Shown: positions 9,091-18,592, numbered from the stretch's first letter. The stretch: 64,000 bases of DNA from Solibaculum mannosilyticum (GCF_015140235.1 NZ_AP023321.1:1788501-1852500), one strand, 5' to 3'. The notes: a model not told the origin generated them from the letters alone. Made by a program: numbers and translations.

Positions 9091-9810
9091 ATGGAACATC
9101 CAAACACCGTCACTTTCCGGGTCACTGGACGGTTCGCTCTGTTTAGCGATCCCATCACCCGGGTGGGCGGTGAAAAATACAGTTATCCTGTGCCTACCTA
9201 CCAAGCCCTCAAGGGCATTTTGGAAAGCTGTTACTGGAAACCCACCTTTTGCTGGATCATCGATCGGGTGCGCATTGTCAACCCTATCCGCACCCAGTCC
9301 AAGGGCATCCGTCCCATTAAGTTTAACGGTGGAAATGAGCTTTCCATCTACACCTATCTACAGGATGTGGACTATCAAGTAGAGGCCCATTTCGAATGGA
9401 ATGTCCATCGTCCCGATCTCGCCTGCGACCGCAATGAAAACAAGCATTATTTTATCGCCAAGCGCATGATTGAAAAAGGAGGACGTCGGGACATCTTTTT
9501 GGGTACAAGGGAATGCCAAGGATATGTGGAACCCTGCGTCTTCGGAGAGGGCGGCGGCGCTTACGACGACACGCAAGAGCTTTCCTTCGGCATGATGGTC
9601 CATGGTCTGAGCTATCCGGATGAAACCGGTGGAAGCCAGCTGGAGGTCCGGCTCTGGCAACCGGTGATGCGCAAAGGCGTCATTGAGTTCATCCGTCCGG
9701 AACAATGTCCCATTCGCCGTCCTGTGAAAAAGATGGTTGCCAAAGACTTTATTCCCGGGCAGAATATGGATCCTTGCGATGCATTGGCCCAAGAGGAGGG
9801 ATGGGTATGA
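9091..9810 (+). CDS. cas5c: Cas5c (Cas5d), crRNA-processing subunit of type I-C Cascade
   Basis: In type I-C systems, which lack Cas6, Cas5c cuts the pre-crRNA and then stays on the 5' handle. The 239-residue protein opens with the RAMP-like strand [45 protein letters not shown]. It has the Lys-His pair [12 protein letters not shown] that corresponds to the catalytic K/H of characterised Cas5c enzymes, followed by [18 protein letters not shown]. The start is the ATG at 9091, with GAAAGGAG 10 bases upstream; a frame extending to 8980 is just overlap with cas3. The stop overlaps the start of cas8c by four bases (ATGA), so the two are translationally coupled. Confidence 0.95.
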   Translation: MEHPNTVTFRVTGRFALFSDPITRVGGEKYSYPVPTYQALKGILESCYWKPTFCWIIDRVRIVNPIRTQSKGIRPIKFNGGNELSIYTYLQDVDYQVEAHFEWNVHRPDLACDRNENKHYFIAKRMIEKGGRRDIFLGTRECQGYVEPCVFGEGGGAYDDTQELSFGMMVHGLSYPDETGGSQLEVRLWQPVMRKGVIEFIRPEQCPIRRPVKKMVAKDFIPGQNMDPCDALAQEEGWV

Positions 9811-11792
9811 GCTGGCTTCAGACGCTATATGACACCTATGAGAATAACAGCGGGCTCATCGGCAAATTAAACGAGGGAAAAACACCCCTTCTCCCCATCT
9901 GCCACACCACACAACAGGTACAGGTTACCATCACTTTGGACGGTTCGGGACAATTCCTAAGGGCAAAGGGCAACGTCCCGGAGGAACGCACCACCATCAT
10001 CCCCTGCACGGAAGCCTCCGGCAGCCGTACCAGTAAACCCGTCCCTCATCCTCTCGTCGACAAGCTCCAATACATAGCCGGGGATTACAACCAATTTGGC
10101 GGCACCAAAAAAAGCTGTTGGTCGGATTATCTCGCTCAGCTGGGCGACTGGTGCCATTCTCCCTTTGCTCATCCCGACGTCTGTCTTGTGTTTCGTTATG
10201 TGCAGCAGGGGCATCTCATCGCCGACCTGGTGGACGCCGGGGTGTTGTTCTGCGGTTCGGACGGGAAGCTTCTCTCCCGCTGGGAGGATGGCAATCCTCC
10301 CCTTATCTTTCAAAAAACGGCCAGTGAACAGCTGGAATCCTTTGTCCGCTTTGAAATCAACGACGGCGTCCGACTACCCGTCCGACTGTGGGAGGACCGC
10401 TCGGTATGGGACTCCTTCCAGCAGTACCAAATGACCTTGCTGACGTCCAAAGACTGGTGCTACGTCCAGGGAAAACAGATGCCGGTCTCCTCTCTGAACC
10501 CGTATAAAATCCGCAATGCTGGAGACCGAGCCAAGCTGGTATCGGCCAATGACAGCAGTAATTTCACCTATCGCGGCCGCTTTTCCCAGCCGGAACAAGC
10601 CTTTAGTCTTGGATACGAGACCAGCCAAAAGGCCCACAGCGCTCTGCGTTGGCTCATCGGCCTCCAGGGATTCCTAAACGGCGATCAGGCCATTGTGGCC
10701 TGGGGAACCAAAAATCAGCCGGTGCCAAATTTATTACAGGATTCTTTGGATTTGTCGGAACAGGCGGACTGTTCCTCTGACGGTGTCTTTGGCTCTCTTC
10801 CCGTCGAACCGCCTCAGCGTGTCCCTCATACCCGCCGGGAATATGCTGTCCGCCTCAGCAAAGCCATTGCAGGCTATAAGGGACATCTGACCGAGTCAGA
10901 TCATACCGCCATTATGATGGTGGATTCCGCTACGCCTGGGCGTCTTTCCATCCGGTACTACAGGGAAATGCCCGGTTCCGAGTTGATTGAACGCGTCCAG
11001 CGCTGGCACGATGAGCATTCCGGCTGCACCTGGCTTTTAGAGTACCGGTCGGTGGCCGAGCCAAGTCAGGACGCAAATAAGAAACCCAAGATGGTACACG
11101 TCAAGTTTTGGGGCGCACCCTCCCCTGTGGACATCGTCAAGGCTGCCTACGGCGAAAGGGTGGACGATAAGCTGAAAAAGAACACCATTGAACGCGTCTT
11201 GATCCCCTGCATCATCGATCAAGCACCTCTGCCCCGCGATCTCGTATGGAGCGCCGCCCGCCGGGCCTCCCGTCCGGAAAGCATGGAGGAATGGGAGTGG
11301 CATAAAACGTTGAGTATCGCCTGTGCACTGGTCCGGAAATATGAAAATGACCGTCAGAAAAAGGAGGTATGGACCATGTCTTTAGACCGTGAATCCCGCC
11401 ATCGCGACTATGTATTTGGACGGATGCTGGCTTGTGCCCATCAGATTGAACAGTACGCCCAAAAGCTTTCCAGCGAAAAGCGTTCCACCAATGCTCAGAA
11501 ATTCCAGCTGCATTTCAGCATGAAACCGGCTTCCACTTGGGAGCAGTTGGAGCATCGTCTCCAGCCTTACCGGGCCCGGTTGGGACCCAAGGCCGACTGG
11601 ATCGAACAAGAACTTCAAAACGCCATGGACAAGCTCTCCATCTCGGATATGTCCGATCAGTCCCTGGGCCCGGTGTATCTCTTGGGATACAGCCATGAGA
11701 CCATGTTTTTCAGCCAGGAGATGCAGCGCCGTAAAGAGTTAAATCAGGCAAAAAATACCCCATCATCAGAATCCGACGATATTCTCGATTAA
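9807..11792 (+). CDS. cas8c: Cas8c (Csd1), large subunit of type I-C Cascade
   Basis: The large subunit recognises the PAM and helps recruit Cas3. The 661-residue protein has the family opening [17 protein letters not shown] and characteristic blocks such as [13 protein letters not shown]-like [30 protein letters not shown] and RVLIPCIID. It ends in the helical small-subunit region with VYLLGY. The chosen start overlaps the cas5c stop (ATGA) and has GAGGAGGG six bases upstream; an in-frame ATG six bases earlier is too close to that site. An internal, well-placed ribosome site and ATG at 11361-11378 should make a separate Cas11c from the same frame. The length matches the family. Confidence 0.95.
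   Translation: MSWLQTLYDTYENNSGLIGKLNEGKTPLLPICHTTQQVQVTITLDGSGQFLRAKGNVPEERTTIIPCTEASGSRTSKPVPHPLVDKLQYIAGDYNQFGGTKKSCWSDYLAQLGDWCHSPFAHPDVCLVFRYVQQGHLIADLVDAGVLFCGSDGKLLSRWEDGNPPLIFQKTASEQLESFVRFEINDGVRLPVRLWEDRSVWDSFQQYQMTLLTSKDWCYVQGKQMPVSSLNPYKIRNAGDRAKLVSANDSSNFTYRGRFSQPEQAFSLGYETSQKAHSALRWLIGLQGFLNGDQAIVAWGTKNQPVPNLLQDSLDLSEQADCSSDGVFGSLPVEPPQRVPHTRREYAVRLSKAIAGYKGHLTESDHTAIMMVDSATPGRLSIRYYREMPGSELIERVQRWHDEHSGCTWLLEYRSVAEPSQDANKKPKMVHVKFWGAPSPVDIVKAAYGERVDDKLKKNTIERVLIPCIIDQAPLPRDLVWSAARRASRPESMEEWEWHKTLSIACALVRKYENDRQKKEVWTMSLDRESRHRDYVFGRMLACAHQIEQYAQKLSSEKRSTNAQKFQLHFSMKPASTWEQLEHRLQPYRARLGPKADWIEQELQNAMDKLSISDMSDQSLGPVYLLGYSHETMFFSQEMQRRKELNQAKNTPSSESDDILD
11376..11792 (+). CDS. 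cas11c: Cas11c small subunit, internal translation within cas8c
   Basis: Type I-C complexes need a small subunit made by internal initiation near the end of cas8c. Here AAGGAGGT (11361-11368) is followed seven bases later by an in-frame ATG (11376), stronger than most true gene starts in this window. The product would be 138 residues beginning [18 protein letters not shown] and all-helical, as expected for Cas11 proteins that line the Cascade belly. The reading frame is that of cas8c. Internal initiation is known for the family; in this locus it is inferred from the ribosome site and position. Confidence 0.8.
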   Translation: MSLDRESRHRDYVFGRMLACAHQIEQYAQKLSSEKRSTNAQKFQLHFSMKPASTWEQLEHRLQPYRARLGPKADWIEQELQNAMDKLSISDMSDQSLGPVYLLGYSHETMFFSQEMQRRKELNQAKNTPSSESDDILD

Positions 11793-11826
11793 GCAGAGAT
11801 GTGAAATAGGAAAGTGAGGAATTGAT

Positions 11827-12669
11827 ATGGAAACGTTATCCCATAAAATTGACTTTGCACTGGTGTTGGCCGTTGACCACGCAAATCCCAACGGGGACCC
11901 GTTAAACGGCAACCGTCCCAGGGAAAACTACGACGGTCATGGAGAGATCTCAGACGTATGTCTCAAACGCAAGATCCGCAACCGCATGATGGATTTGGGA
12001 CAACCGGTCTTTGTCCAATCGGACGACCGGTGTCAGGATGGATTCCACAGCCTTCTGGACCGCGCCAAATCCAATGAGGTTCTGGCAAAGGCAAAGGCCA
12101 AAGACAGCGTCATGTATGCGGCTGAAGCTTGCCGCACATGGTTGGACGTCCGCAGCTTCGGCCAGGTGTTTGCCTTCAAAGGAAGCGATGTCTCGGTGGG
12201 CGTCCGCGGCCCGGTGTCCATCCATCCCGCATTCAGCGTGGATCCTGTGGACATCACCAGCCTTCAGATTACCAAAAGCGTCAACAGCATCCCGGGCGAT
12301 AAAAAATCCAGCGACACCATGGGGACCAAGCATCGGGTGGACTTCGGTGTATACGTCACCTACGGCTCCATCAACTGTCAGCTGGCTGAGAAAACCGGCT
12401 TCTCGGACGAGGATGCATCCATTGTAAAAGAGGCTTTGCTCACTCTGTTTGAAAACGACGCTTCTTCAGCGCGTCCGGAAGGCAGTATGGAAGTGGTCAA
12501 GCTGATCTGGTGGGAACACAATTGCAAATCCGGCCAATACTCCTCCGCCAAGGTGCATCGCTGCCTAAAAGTAGAACGCAAGGTGGAAACGCCTCACAGC
12601 ATTGATGATTATTCCATTACCGTCTGCCCGTTGGAGGGCTTGCAACCCGAGGTGCTGGATGGAAGATGA
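11827..12669 (+). CDS. cas7c: Cas7c (Csd2), backbone subunit of type I-C Cascade
   Basis: Cas7 polymerises along the crRNA spacer to form the Cascade backbone. The 280-residue protein has the diagnostic N-terminus IDFALVLAVDHANPNGDPLNGNRPR, then ISDVCLKRKIRNRMMD, and the mid-protein segment DVRSFGQVFAFKG with VGVRGPVSIHPAFSVDPVDITSLQITKSVN. GTGAGGAATTGAT precedes the ATG. It lies 34 bases after cas8c and its last 11 bases overlap cas4. Length and motifs are standard for Csd2. Confidence 0.96.
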   Translation: METLSHKIDFALVLAVDHANPNGDPLNGNRPRENYDGHGEISDVCLKRKIRNRMMDLGQPVFVQSDDRCQDGFHSLLDRAKSNEVLAKAKAKDSVMYAAEACRTWLDVRSFGQVFAFKGSDVSVGVRGPVSIHPAFSVDPVDITSLQITKSVNSIPGDKKSSDTMGTKHRVDFGVYVTYGSINCQLAEKTGFSDEDASIVKEALLTLFENDASSARPEGSMEVVKLIWWEHNCKSGQYSSAKVHRCLKVERKVETPHSIDDYSITVCPLEGLQPEVLDGR

Positions 12670-13333
12670 AGAAAACTGGCTACAGATTTCCGGTATCCAA
12701 CACTTTGTTTTTTGCCGCAGACAGTGGGCGTTAGCCTATTTGGAAGGCATTTGGAGTGAAAACCTCCGCACGGTTGAAGGACATCTCCTTCATCAAAGAG
12801 CCCACGATTCCTCCCAGTCGGAAAAGAGAGGCGACAAACTAATCCTCCGGGGACTTCGGGTCTTTTCCGCACAGTTGGGTGTCAGCGGCGAATGCGATGT
12901 GGTGGAATTTACACTGGATCAAAACGGCGTGCCTTTGGCTGGATATGAAGGGAATTGGCAGCCTTATCCGGTTGAGTATAAGCGGGGAACTTCCAAGCAA
13001 ATGGATGCCGATCGGTTGCAATTGTGTTGCCAGGCCATGTGCTTGGAGGAAATGCTGTGCTGCGATATCCCATCGGGCGCCCTGTTTTATGGGGAAAGCC
13101 GCCGTCGTGAAGTGGTGTCCTTCTCCTTTGAGATGCGGGATACCGTCAGAAAGATACTCTCGGAAATGCACGATTATGCGCGGCGCGGTCATACGCCGCG
13201 GGTAAAGCCTTCCAAAGCCTGCAACGCTTGCTCTCTTAAGCTTCACTGTCTACCTGCTATTCTCAGAGGTCGACAGGACAGCGCCTCCTCCTATTTGAAA
13301 CGCCATTTGACCGAAGAGGAGGGCTGCTCATGA
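12659..13333 (+). CDS. cas4: Cas4 exonuclease (type I-C)
   Basis: Cas4 is a RecB-like [4Fe-4S] nuclease that works with Cas1-Cas2 to trim prespacers and select those with a PAM. The 224-residue protein has the first cluster cysteine in FVFCRRQWALAYLE, nuclease-core residues in GECDVVEF and YPVEYKRGTSK (the D...ExK arrangement), and the C-terminal cysteines in CNACSLKLHC. The ATG at 12659 lies inside the end of cas7c (11-base overlap), so expression is probably coupled. The gene ends in a four-base overlap with cas1. Confidence 0.95.
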   Translation: MEDEENWLQISGIQHFVFCRRQWALAYLEGIWSENLRTVEGHLLHQRAHDSSQSEKRGDKLILRGLRVFSAQLGVSGECDVVEFTLDQNGVPLAGYEGNWQPYPVEYKRGTSKQMDADRLQLCCQAMCLEEMLCCDIPSGALFYGESRRREVVSFSFEMRDTVRKILSEMHDYARRGHTPRVKPSKACNACSLKLHCLPAILRGRQDSASSYLKRHLTEEEGCS

Positions 13334-14361
13334 GAATTTTGCTCAACACTTTATTTGTCCTCTCGGAAGATGCTTATCTTTCGTTAGACGGCGAAAATGT
13401 AGTGATACTAAAAGAGGAAGGGCCTGTCTCCCGTTTTCCGCTGCACACATTGGAAGCCATTCTCTGTTTTTCCTATAAAGGAGCTTCCCCTGCTTTGATG
13501 GGCGCCTGTGCGCAAAGGAACATCTGTCTTTCCTTCTACTCTCCCAGAGGAAAGTTTTACTGCCAGACAGCTGGACAATCCCTGGGAAACGTTCTGCTTC
13601 GCCGGGAACAGTTCCGTCGCGCCGACAGCCCTTTGGCCTGCCGGGATCTGGCCCAGTTTTTCTTAACCGGTAAACTCTACAATTCCCGCTGGGTATTGGA
13701 ACGCACCATTCGGGATCACGCTTTACGAGTGGATGTGGATCGACTAAAGGACGTCAGCCGGATGCTCGGTTCTGCCATCAAGTCCTTACAAGACCAGCCG
13801 AATACCGACGCTATGCGAGGTGTGGAGGGCGCTGCGGCCAGTCAATATTTCAGCGTATTTGACCACTTGATCCTTCAAAACAAATCCGATTTCTTTTTTC
13901 AGGGTCGATCCCGTCGTCCGCCTTTGGACAGGATGAACGCAATCCTCTCCTTTGTCTATACATTACTTGCTTCCGACTGTGCCGCTGCCTTGCGAGGTGT
14001 TGGACTCGATCCTTATGTGGGTTTCCTTCATACCGATCGATCGGGACGTGCTTCTCTTGCTCTGGATCTTATGGAAGAACTACGCCCTGTCTTAGGGGAC
14101 CGCTTTGCACTGACTTTGGTCAACAGCCGCATGATCCATCCAAACCAGTTTGAGCTCCAGGACAGCGGCGCTGTATTTTTAAACGAAGCGGGACGCAAAG
14201 CCGTTTTGTCCGCCTGGCAGGAAAAAAAGCGGGATACATTGACCCATCCGTTCCTGAGGGAAAAGATCCCCTGGGGATTGGTCCCTTATTTGCAGGCGCT
14301 TCTTCTCTCCCGGTATCTTCGCGGCGATTTGGACGCTTATCCACCATTTCTATGGAAGTGA
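13330..14361 (+). CDS. cas1: Cas1 integrase (type I-C)
   Basis: Cas1 inserts new spacers into the array together with Cas2. The 343-residue protein has the N-terminal beta domain (LLNTLFVLSEDAYLSLDGENV) and the all-helical catalytic domain. Metal ligands are the expected Glu in GVEGAAASQYFSVF, His in GFLHTDRSGRASLALDLMEE and Asp/Glu in that same block. It begins in an ATGA overlap with cas4 and ends six bases before cas2. Nothing suggests inactivation. Confidence 0.96.
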   Translation: MRILLNTLFVLSEDAYLSLDGENVVILKEEGPVSRFPLHTLEAILCFSYKGASPALMGACAQRNICLSFYSPRGKFYCQTAGQSLGNVLLRREQFRRADSPLACRDLAQFFLTGKLYNSRWVLERTIRDHALRVDVDRLKDVSRMLGSAIKSLQDQPNTDAMRGVEGAAASQYFSVFDHLILQNKSDFFFQGRSRRPPLDRMNAILSFVYTLLASDCAAALRGVGLDPYVGFLHTDRSGRASLALDLMEELRPVLGDRFALTLVNSRMIHPNQFELQDSGAVFLNEAGRKAVLSAWQEKKRDTLTHPFLREKIPWGLVPYLQALLLSRYLRGDLDAYPPFLWK

Positions 14362-14367
14362 AATAAA

Positions 14368-14658
14368 ATGCTGGTTCTCATCACTTACGACGTCAGCACG
14401 GATACTGCTGCCGGACGTAAACGGCTTCATAAGGTCGCTAAAACCTGTGTGAACTGGGGTCAAAGAGTGCAAAACAGTGTGTTTGAATGCAAAGTGGATG
14501 CCGCTCAATATGCACAATTAAAAGATCTTTTATCACAGATCATTGATCTGGAAAAAGACAGCATCCGTTTTTATAACTTGGGAGACCGCTATCATAGACG
14601 TATTGAACATATGGGAATTCGTTCAGGATATGATGTTGAAGGTGTCTTGATGGTGTGA
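14368..14658 (+). CDS. cas2: Cas2 adaptation protein (type I-C)
   Basis: Cas2 dimerises as the scaffold of the Cas1-Cas2 integration complex. The 96-residue protein has the ferredoxin-like start MLVLITYDVSTDTAAGRKRLHKVAKTC with the conserved early Asp, GQRVQNSVFECKVD, and the dimer-interface strand SIRFYNLGD. Last gene of the cas operon, directly before the leader and array. Confidence 0.96.
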   Translation: MLVLITYDVSTDTAAGRKRLHKVAKTCVNWGQRVQNSVFECKVDAAQYAQLKDLLSQIIDLEKDSIRFYNLGDRYHRRIEHMGIRSGYDVEGVLMV

Positions 14659-14859
14659 TATTTCCTATTTCTCCCTTATGTTATCTCTGGTGCGACAGAT
14701 AAGCTATCAGAAAATTGCCTAGTCTTTCGCACCAGATTAATGGATGATAACCATCCTTTTTCCCAAGGGAAATGTATACTCTTTTTATGTTGTTTTTCTT
14801 TTGTCTTAGGATTCTGTTTAAGTCTACAAGATCAGCAATTATTTTTGTCTGATTTTGCT
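14659..14859 (+). promoter_or_regulatory. CRISPR leader
   Basis: A 200-base AT-rich non-coding stretch lies between cas2 and the first repeat, on the side where new spacers are added. It contains a perfect 10-bp inverted repeat, TCTGGTGCGA (14686-14695) and TCGCACCAGA (14727-14736). The right arm shares TCGCACC with the start of the CRISPR repeat. A second small inverted repeat (GGATG...CATCC) lies near 14742-14755. A TATACT at about 14775 could be a -10 for the array transcript but has no clear -35. Confidence 0.75.
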
Positions 14860-17800
14860 GTCGCACCTCACTCGAGGTGCGTGGATTGAAATATTATCCT
14901 CCGGCCAAGAGGCATTGCCCTTGACCAGATGTCGCACCTCACTCGAGGTGCGTGGATTGAAATAGGTGGGTTCCCGTGCCAGCCACACAGCGTCATCGGG
15001 TCGCACCTCACTCGAGGTGCGTGGATTGAAATATGGGAATATGAGGGTACAGAGCTGGCAATCCATGCGTCGCACCTCACTCGAGGTGCGTGGATTGAAA
15101 TGCAGCCAATACGTCCGCCACATGTCCGGCATCGTCAGGTCGCACCTCACTCGAGGTGCGTGGATTGAAATGCGCCGCGGACAAAAAAATTATCACTATG
15201 ATAATCGTCGCACCTCACTCGAGGTGCGTGGATTGAAATTGTACCGTGCCTCGGGCCGCGCGAGGTGCGGCCCGAGGGTCGCACCTCACTCGAGGTGCGT
15301 GGATTGAAATGTGCATACATGTCAATGCCCCACATAAGTCATTGTTAAGTCGCACCTCACTCGAGGTGCGTGGATTGAAATAGGGTAACATTGAGTAACA
15401 TTGCGCAACATTGAATGTCGCACCTCACTCGAGGTGCGTGGATTGAAATGCTTTCGGAAATAAGATTCCAATAGCTCAACTCTTTGTCGCACCTCACTCG
15501 AGGTGCGTGGATTGAAATTCTATCCTGAAGCGCCGCTATATCAGCATCGTAGGCGTCGCACCTCACTCGAGGTGCGTGGATTGAAATCAGACTTAATACC
15601 AGGGGATACGGTTTGTGCTTGTCGCACCTCACTCGAGGTGCGTGGATTGAAATCGTAATTGATCTGGAAACGGAAAGAAAACAATCTGTAGTCGCACCTC
15701 ACTCGAGGTGCGTGGATTGAAATATACGCTGGAGGCGCTTGGCTATGACCCCTATGTGGTCGCACCTCACTCGAGGTGCGTGGATTGAAATTGGGTCTGT
15801 GATAATCAGGCGGAAGTGCTTATCAATGTGTCGCACCTCACTCGAGGTGCGTGGATTGAAATTTCTTTGCTGATGCCGTATGGATCGCTGCCTTGGGTCG
15901 CACCTCACTCGAGGTGCGTGGATTGAAATTGCCCCGGAGGGGGCGTATAAAACATCATATGAATGGGTCGCACCTCACTCGAGGTGCGTGGATTGAAATA
16001 CGCCGGAGGCTATATATATTTCAGGAGCTTCGGGCGTCGCACCTCACTCGAGGTGCGTGGATTGAAATTGCCCCGGAGGGGGCGTATGAAACATCATATG
16101 AATGGGTCGCACCTCACTCGAGGTGCGTGGATTGAAATTGTATGACGATATCATTGCCGAGGCAGCCAAGCTAGTCGCACCTCACTCGAGGTGCGTGGAT
16201 TGAAATCGCATGCCTGGAGCCAACAATGTGGTGGAGGGCTCGGTCGCACCTCACTCGAGGTGCGTGGATTGAAATAAGGTAGATGGTGAGAGCCGGTGTC
16301 TCATCCTCAGGTCGCACCTCACTCGAGGTGCGTGGATTGAAATACGATGCAACGCAAATGCAGAGGACTATGGAAAGGGTCGCACCTCACTCGAGGTGCG
16401 TGGATTGAAATTGAGATAATTTTCATCTAAGGTAGATCGTTCCGCTAACACGCGTCGCACCTCACTCGAGGTGCGTGGATTGAAATTGATCAATGAAAAA
16501 AGAAGGCAAAAAATGACAGGTCGCACCTCACTCGAGGTGCGTGGATTGAAATCCGGTCGATGTAGACCGGATTACACGCGAGCTGAAAGTCGCACCTCAC
16601 TCGAGGTGCGTGGATTGAAATTTTGCCGAGGCCCTCAGTGTAACAGCTGGGGGCCAGTCGCACCTCACTCGAGGTGCGTGGATTGAAATGAGGATTGGAA
16701 ATTATGTTAAGCGATGGGATGACGTCGCACCTCACTCGAGGTGCGTGGATTGAAATTCCTTCGCCACCTCCAAGATTTTCACCAATTTCGTCGCACCTCA
16801 CTCGAGGTGCGTGGATTGAAATACCCTCGTTCGAACATATGTTCTGGAAAAAATGAGTCGCACCTCACTCGAGGTGCGTGGATTGAAATTGCGCGGTTGT
16901 GGCTAGGCCAGGGCACCTTGAAATTAGTCGCACCTCACTCGAGGTGCGTGGATTGAAATCATGCCTGATCCGCGGATTAGGCATAAAGAGTATCCGTCGC
17001 ACCTCACTCGAGGTGCGTGGATTGAAATCTGCGTGATGACCTACGACTCAATCATGCACGCCGCCGGTCGCACCTCACTCGAGGTGCGTGGATTGAAATT
17101 GTATAATTAGGCCCAGCCACGCGATGGCTGGGGTCGCACCTCACTCGAGGTGCGTGGATTGAAATTCCGAACGTATGTTCGTAAAACGAATACAAAAGAG
17201 GGGTCGCACCTCACTCGAGGTGCGTGGATTGAAATATTCGTCCTCCGCCTGCATGGCGGGGAGAAAATATAGGGTCGCACCTCACTCGAGGTGCGTGGAT
17301 TGAAATTCTTTCCGCAAGGCTATGGCGGCATTGGGTGTACGTCGCACCTCACTCGAGGTGCGTGGATTGAAATATTGTCAGCGGTAAAGGGTATGACATT
17401 GCCAGCGTCGCACCTCACTCGAGGTGCGTGGATTGAAATATCTGACTATCTGTGTCATATGTATCGTCTTCCACGAAAGTCGCACCTCACTCGAGGTGCG
17501 TGGATTGAAATGTCGAGTGCAGAAGACAAAAGGCAGTGCGATTACTGGTCGCACCTCACTCGAGGTGCGTGGATTGAAATGTACCGGCACAACTGCACTG
17601 TCAGTCCTTGTGTGTCGCACCTCACTCGAGGTGCGTGGATTGAAATATCATCTTCCACCAGCGGACAATCGTCAATCAGTACGTCGCACCTCACTCGAGG
17701 TGCGTGGATTGAAATGGAAGCTTACGGAAAAGCGATCCACGCATTGTTTGTCGCACCTCACTCGAGGTGCGTGGATTGAAATTACCAAATCCTATGCTAT

Positions 17801-17921
17801 CATATGGGTGTACCGAGGTGTCGCACCTCACTCGAGGTGCGTGGATTGAAATGTACCGGAGCGTGGCCGCCGCGCGAGTGGCGGCCCTGTCGCACCTCAC
17901 TCGAGGTGCGTGGGTTGAAAT
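14860..17921 (+). CRISPR. type I-C CRISPR array, 45 repeats / 44 spacers
   Basis: A 33-bp repeat beginning GTCGCACCTC and ending GTGGATTGAAAT recurs 45 times with spacers of about 33-38 bases. The repeat has the inner palindrome GCACCTC...GAGGTGC that gives the type I-C crRNA hairpin cut by Cas5c. All copies read by eye appear identical except the last (17889-17921), where GGATTG has become GGGTTG, as expected at the leader-distal end. The array is transcribed with the cas genes' polarity from the leader at its left. Two spacers are near-duplicates, two contain LexA-box sequences and several are palindromic (see findings). Apparent long ORFs in the array are repeat translations, not genes. 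Confidence 0.98.
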
Positions 17922-17959
17922 GTCAACTACTACATCATGAACACCAATGGTAACAGGAA

Positions 17960-18028
17960 GTCACACCTTTCTTGAGATGTGCGGTTTAAAATAATGTCGC
18001 AGCTTACTCAAGGTATAAGGGTGTCTTC
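17960..18028 (+). repeat. two decayed CRISPR repeats beyond the array end
   Basis: After a spacer-length gap (17922-17959), 17960-17992 matches the 33-bp repeat at most positions (starts GTCACACCT, ends GTTTAAAAT). Three bases later, 17996-18028 again starts GTCGCA and keeps ACTC and AGGT, but the rest has decayed. The array was once longer; the second copy abuts the first almost without a spacer. Confidence 0.7.
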
Positions 18029-18079
18029 TTTTCTAAAATCTATCCTTGATTTTTGGAATTTTTCTGTGCAAAAAAGATC

Positions 18080-18132
18080 TTGACATCTTTTTTTATCGCT
18101 TTATAATTGATATATCAATTGTTGATATATCA
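18080..18132 (+). promoter_or_regulatory. promoter with twin palindromic operators for MarR/ABC operon
   Basis: TTGACA (18080-18085) and TATAAT (18102-18107), spacing 16. A perfect 16-bp palindrome AATTGATATATCAATT (18105-18120) overlaps the -10, and a second TTGATATATCA copy follows at 18122-18132. Two identical boxes over the start site are the usual layout for autorepression by a MarR protein, here the one encoded immediately downstream. Confidence 0.75.
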
Positions 18133-18146
18133 TGAGGTGATATACT

Positions 18147-18575
18147 TTGGAAAATACTTTTCACATGTTGTTGTATCGAGCTTTTCACGCTCAACGCAAT
18201 TATCTTCGTCCGTTTTTGGACGATATTGGCCTTGGTTCCGGTCAGCCAAAGCTCATCGCTTATCTGGCGGAAAAAGGCCCTTGTCATCAACGTCAGTTAG
18301 CCGACTATTTTGAAGTGGATCCTGCTGCTATCTGTCGGATGCTCGATTCTCTCGAAAAGGGTGGTTTTATTGTCCGTCAAGTGGATCTCTCCAATCGACG
18401 CGCCGGTTTAGTAGGCCTGACCGATAAAGGAATACTGGCCAATCAAATGTGGCAAAATCACTGCCGGGATATGGAGCAAGTTTTGTTGAACGGGTTCTCT
18501 TCTTTGGAAAAAGAGCAATTCGCCCAGTATCTCGCCCGTGCTTACCATAATTTCCATCAGCACAGGCAATCATAA
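18147..18575 (+). CDS. MarR-family transcriptional regulator
   Basis: A 142-residue winged-helix protein: HQRQLADYFEVDPAAICRMLDSLEKGGFIVRQVDLSNRRAGLVGLTDKG is the MarR DNA-binding core, with the wing Asp/Arg pair. It starts at a TTG (18147) with GAGGTGA six bases upstream. It is the first gene of an operon with two ABC exporter subunits and probably represses it through the twin palindromes in its promoter, releasing on ligand binding. The ligand is unknown. Confidence 0.88.
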   Translation: MENTFHMLLYRAFHAQRNYLRPFLDDIGLGSGQPKLIAYLAEKGPCHQRQLADYFEVDPAAICRMLDSLEKGGFIVRQVDLSNRRAGLVGLTDKGILANQMWQNHCRDMEQVLLNGFSSLEKEQFAQYLARAYHNFHQHRQS

Positions 18576-18592
18576 TCCTATAAGGAGGTGCT

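Noticed and set aside
14929-17849. Many ORFs of 60-162 codons in the CRISPR array, all with repeated SHLTRGAWIEI, RTSLEVRGLK or SIHAPRVRCD peptides
   Set aside because: They are translations of the 33-bp repeat in six frames; no ribosome sites and no gene-like composition.
14860-17921. Self-targeting spacers against this window
   Set aside because: I compared spacers by eye with the neighbouring genes and the mobile element and saw no match; only a full alignment search of the genome would settle it.
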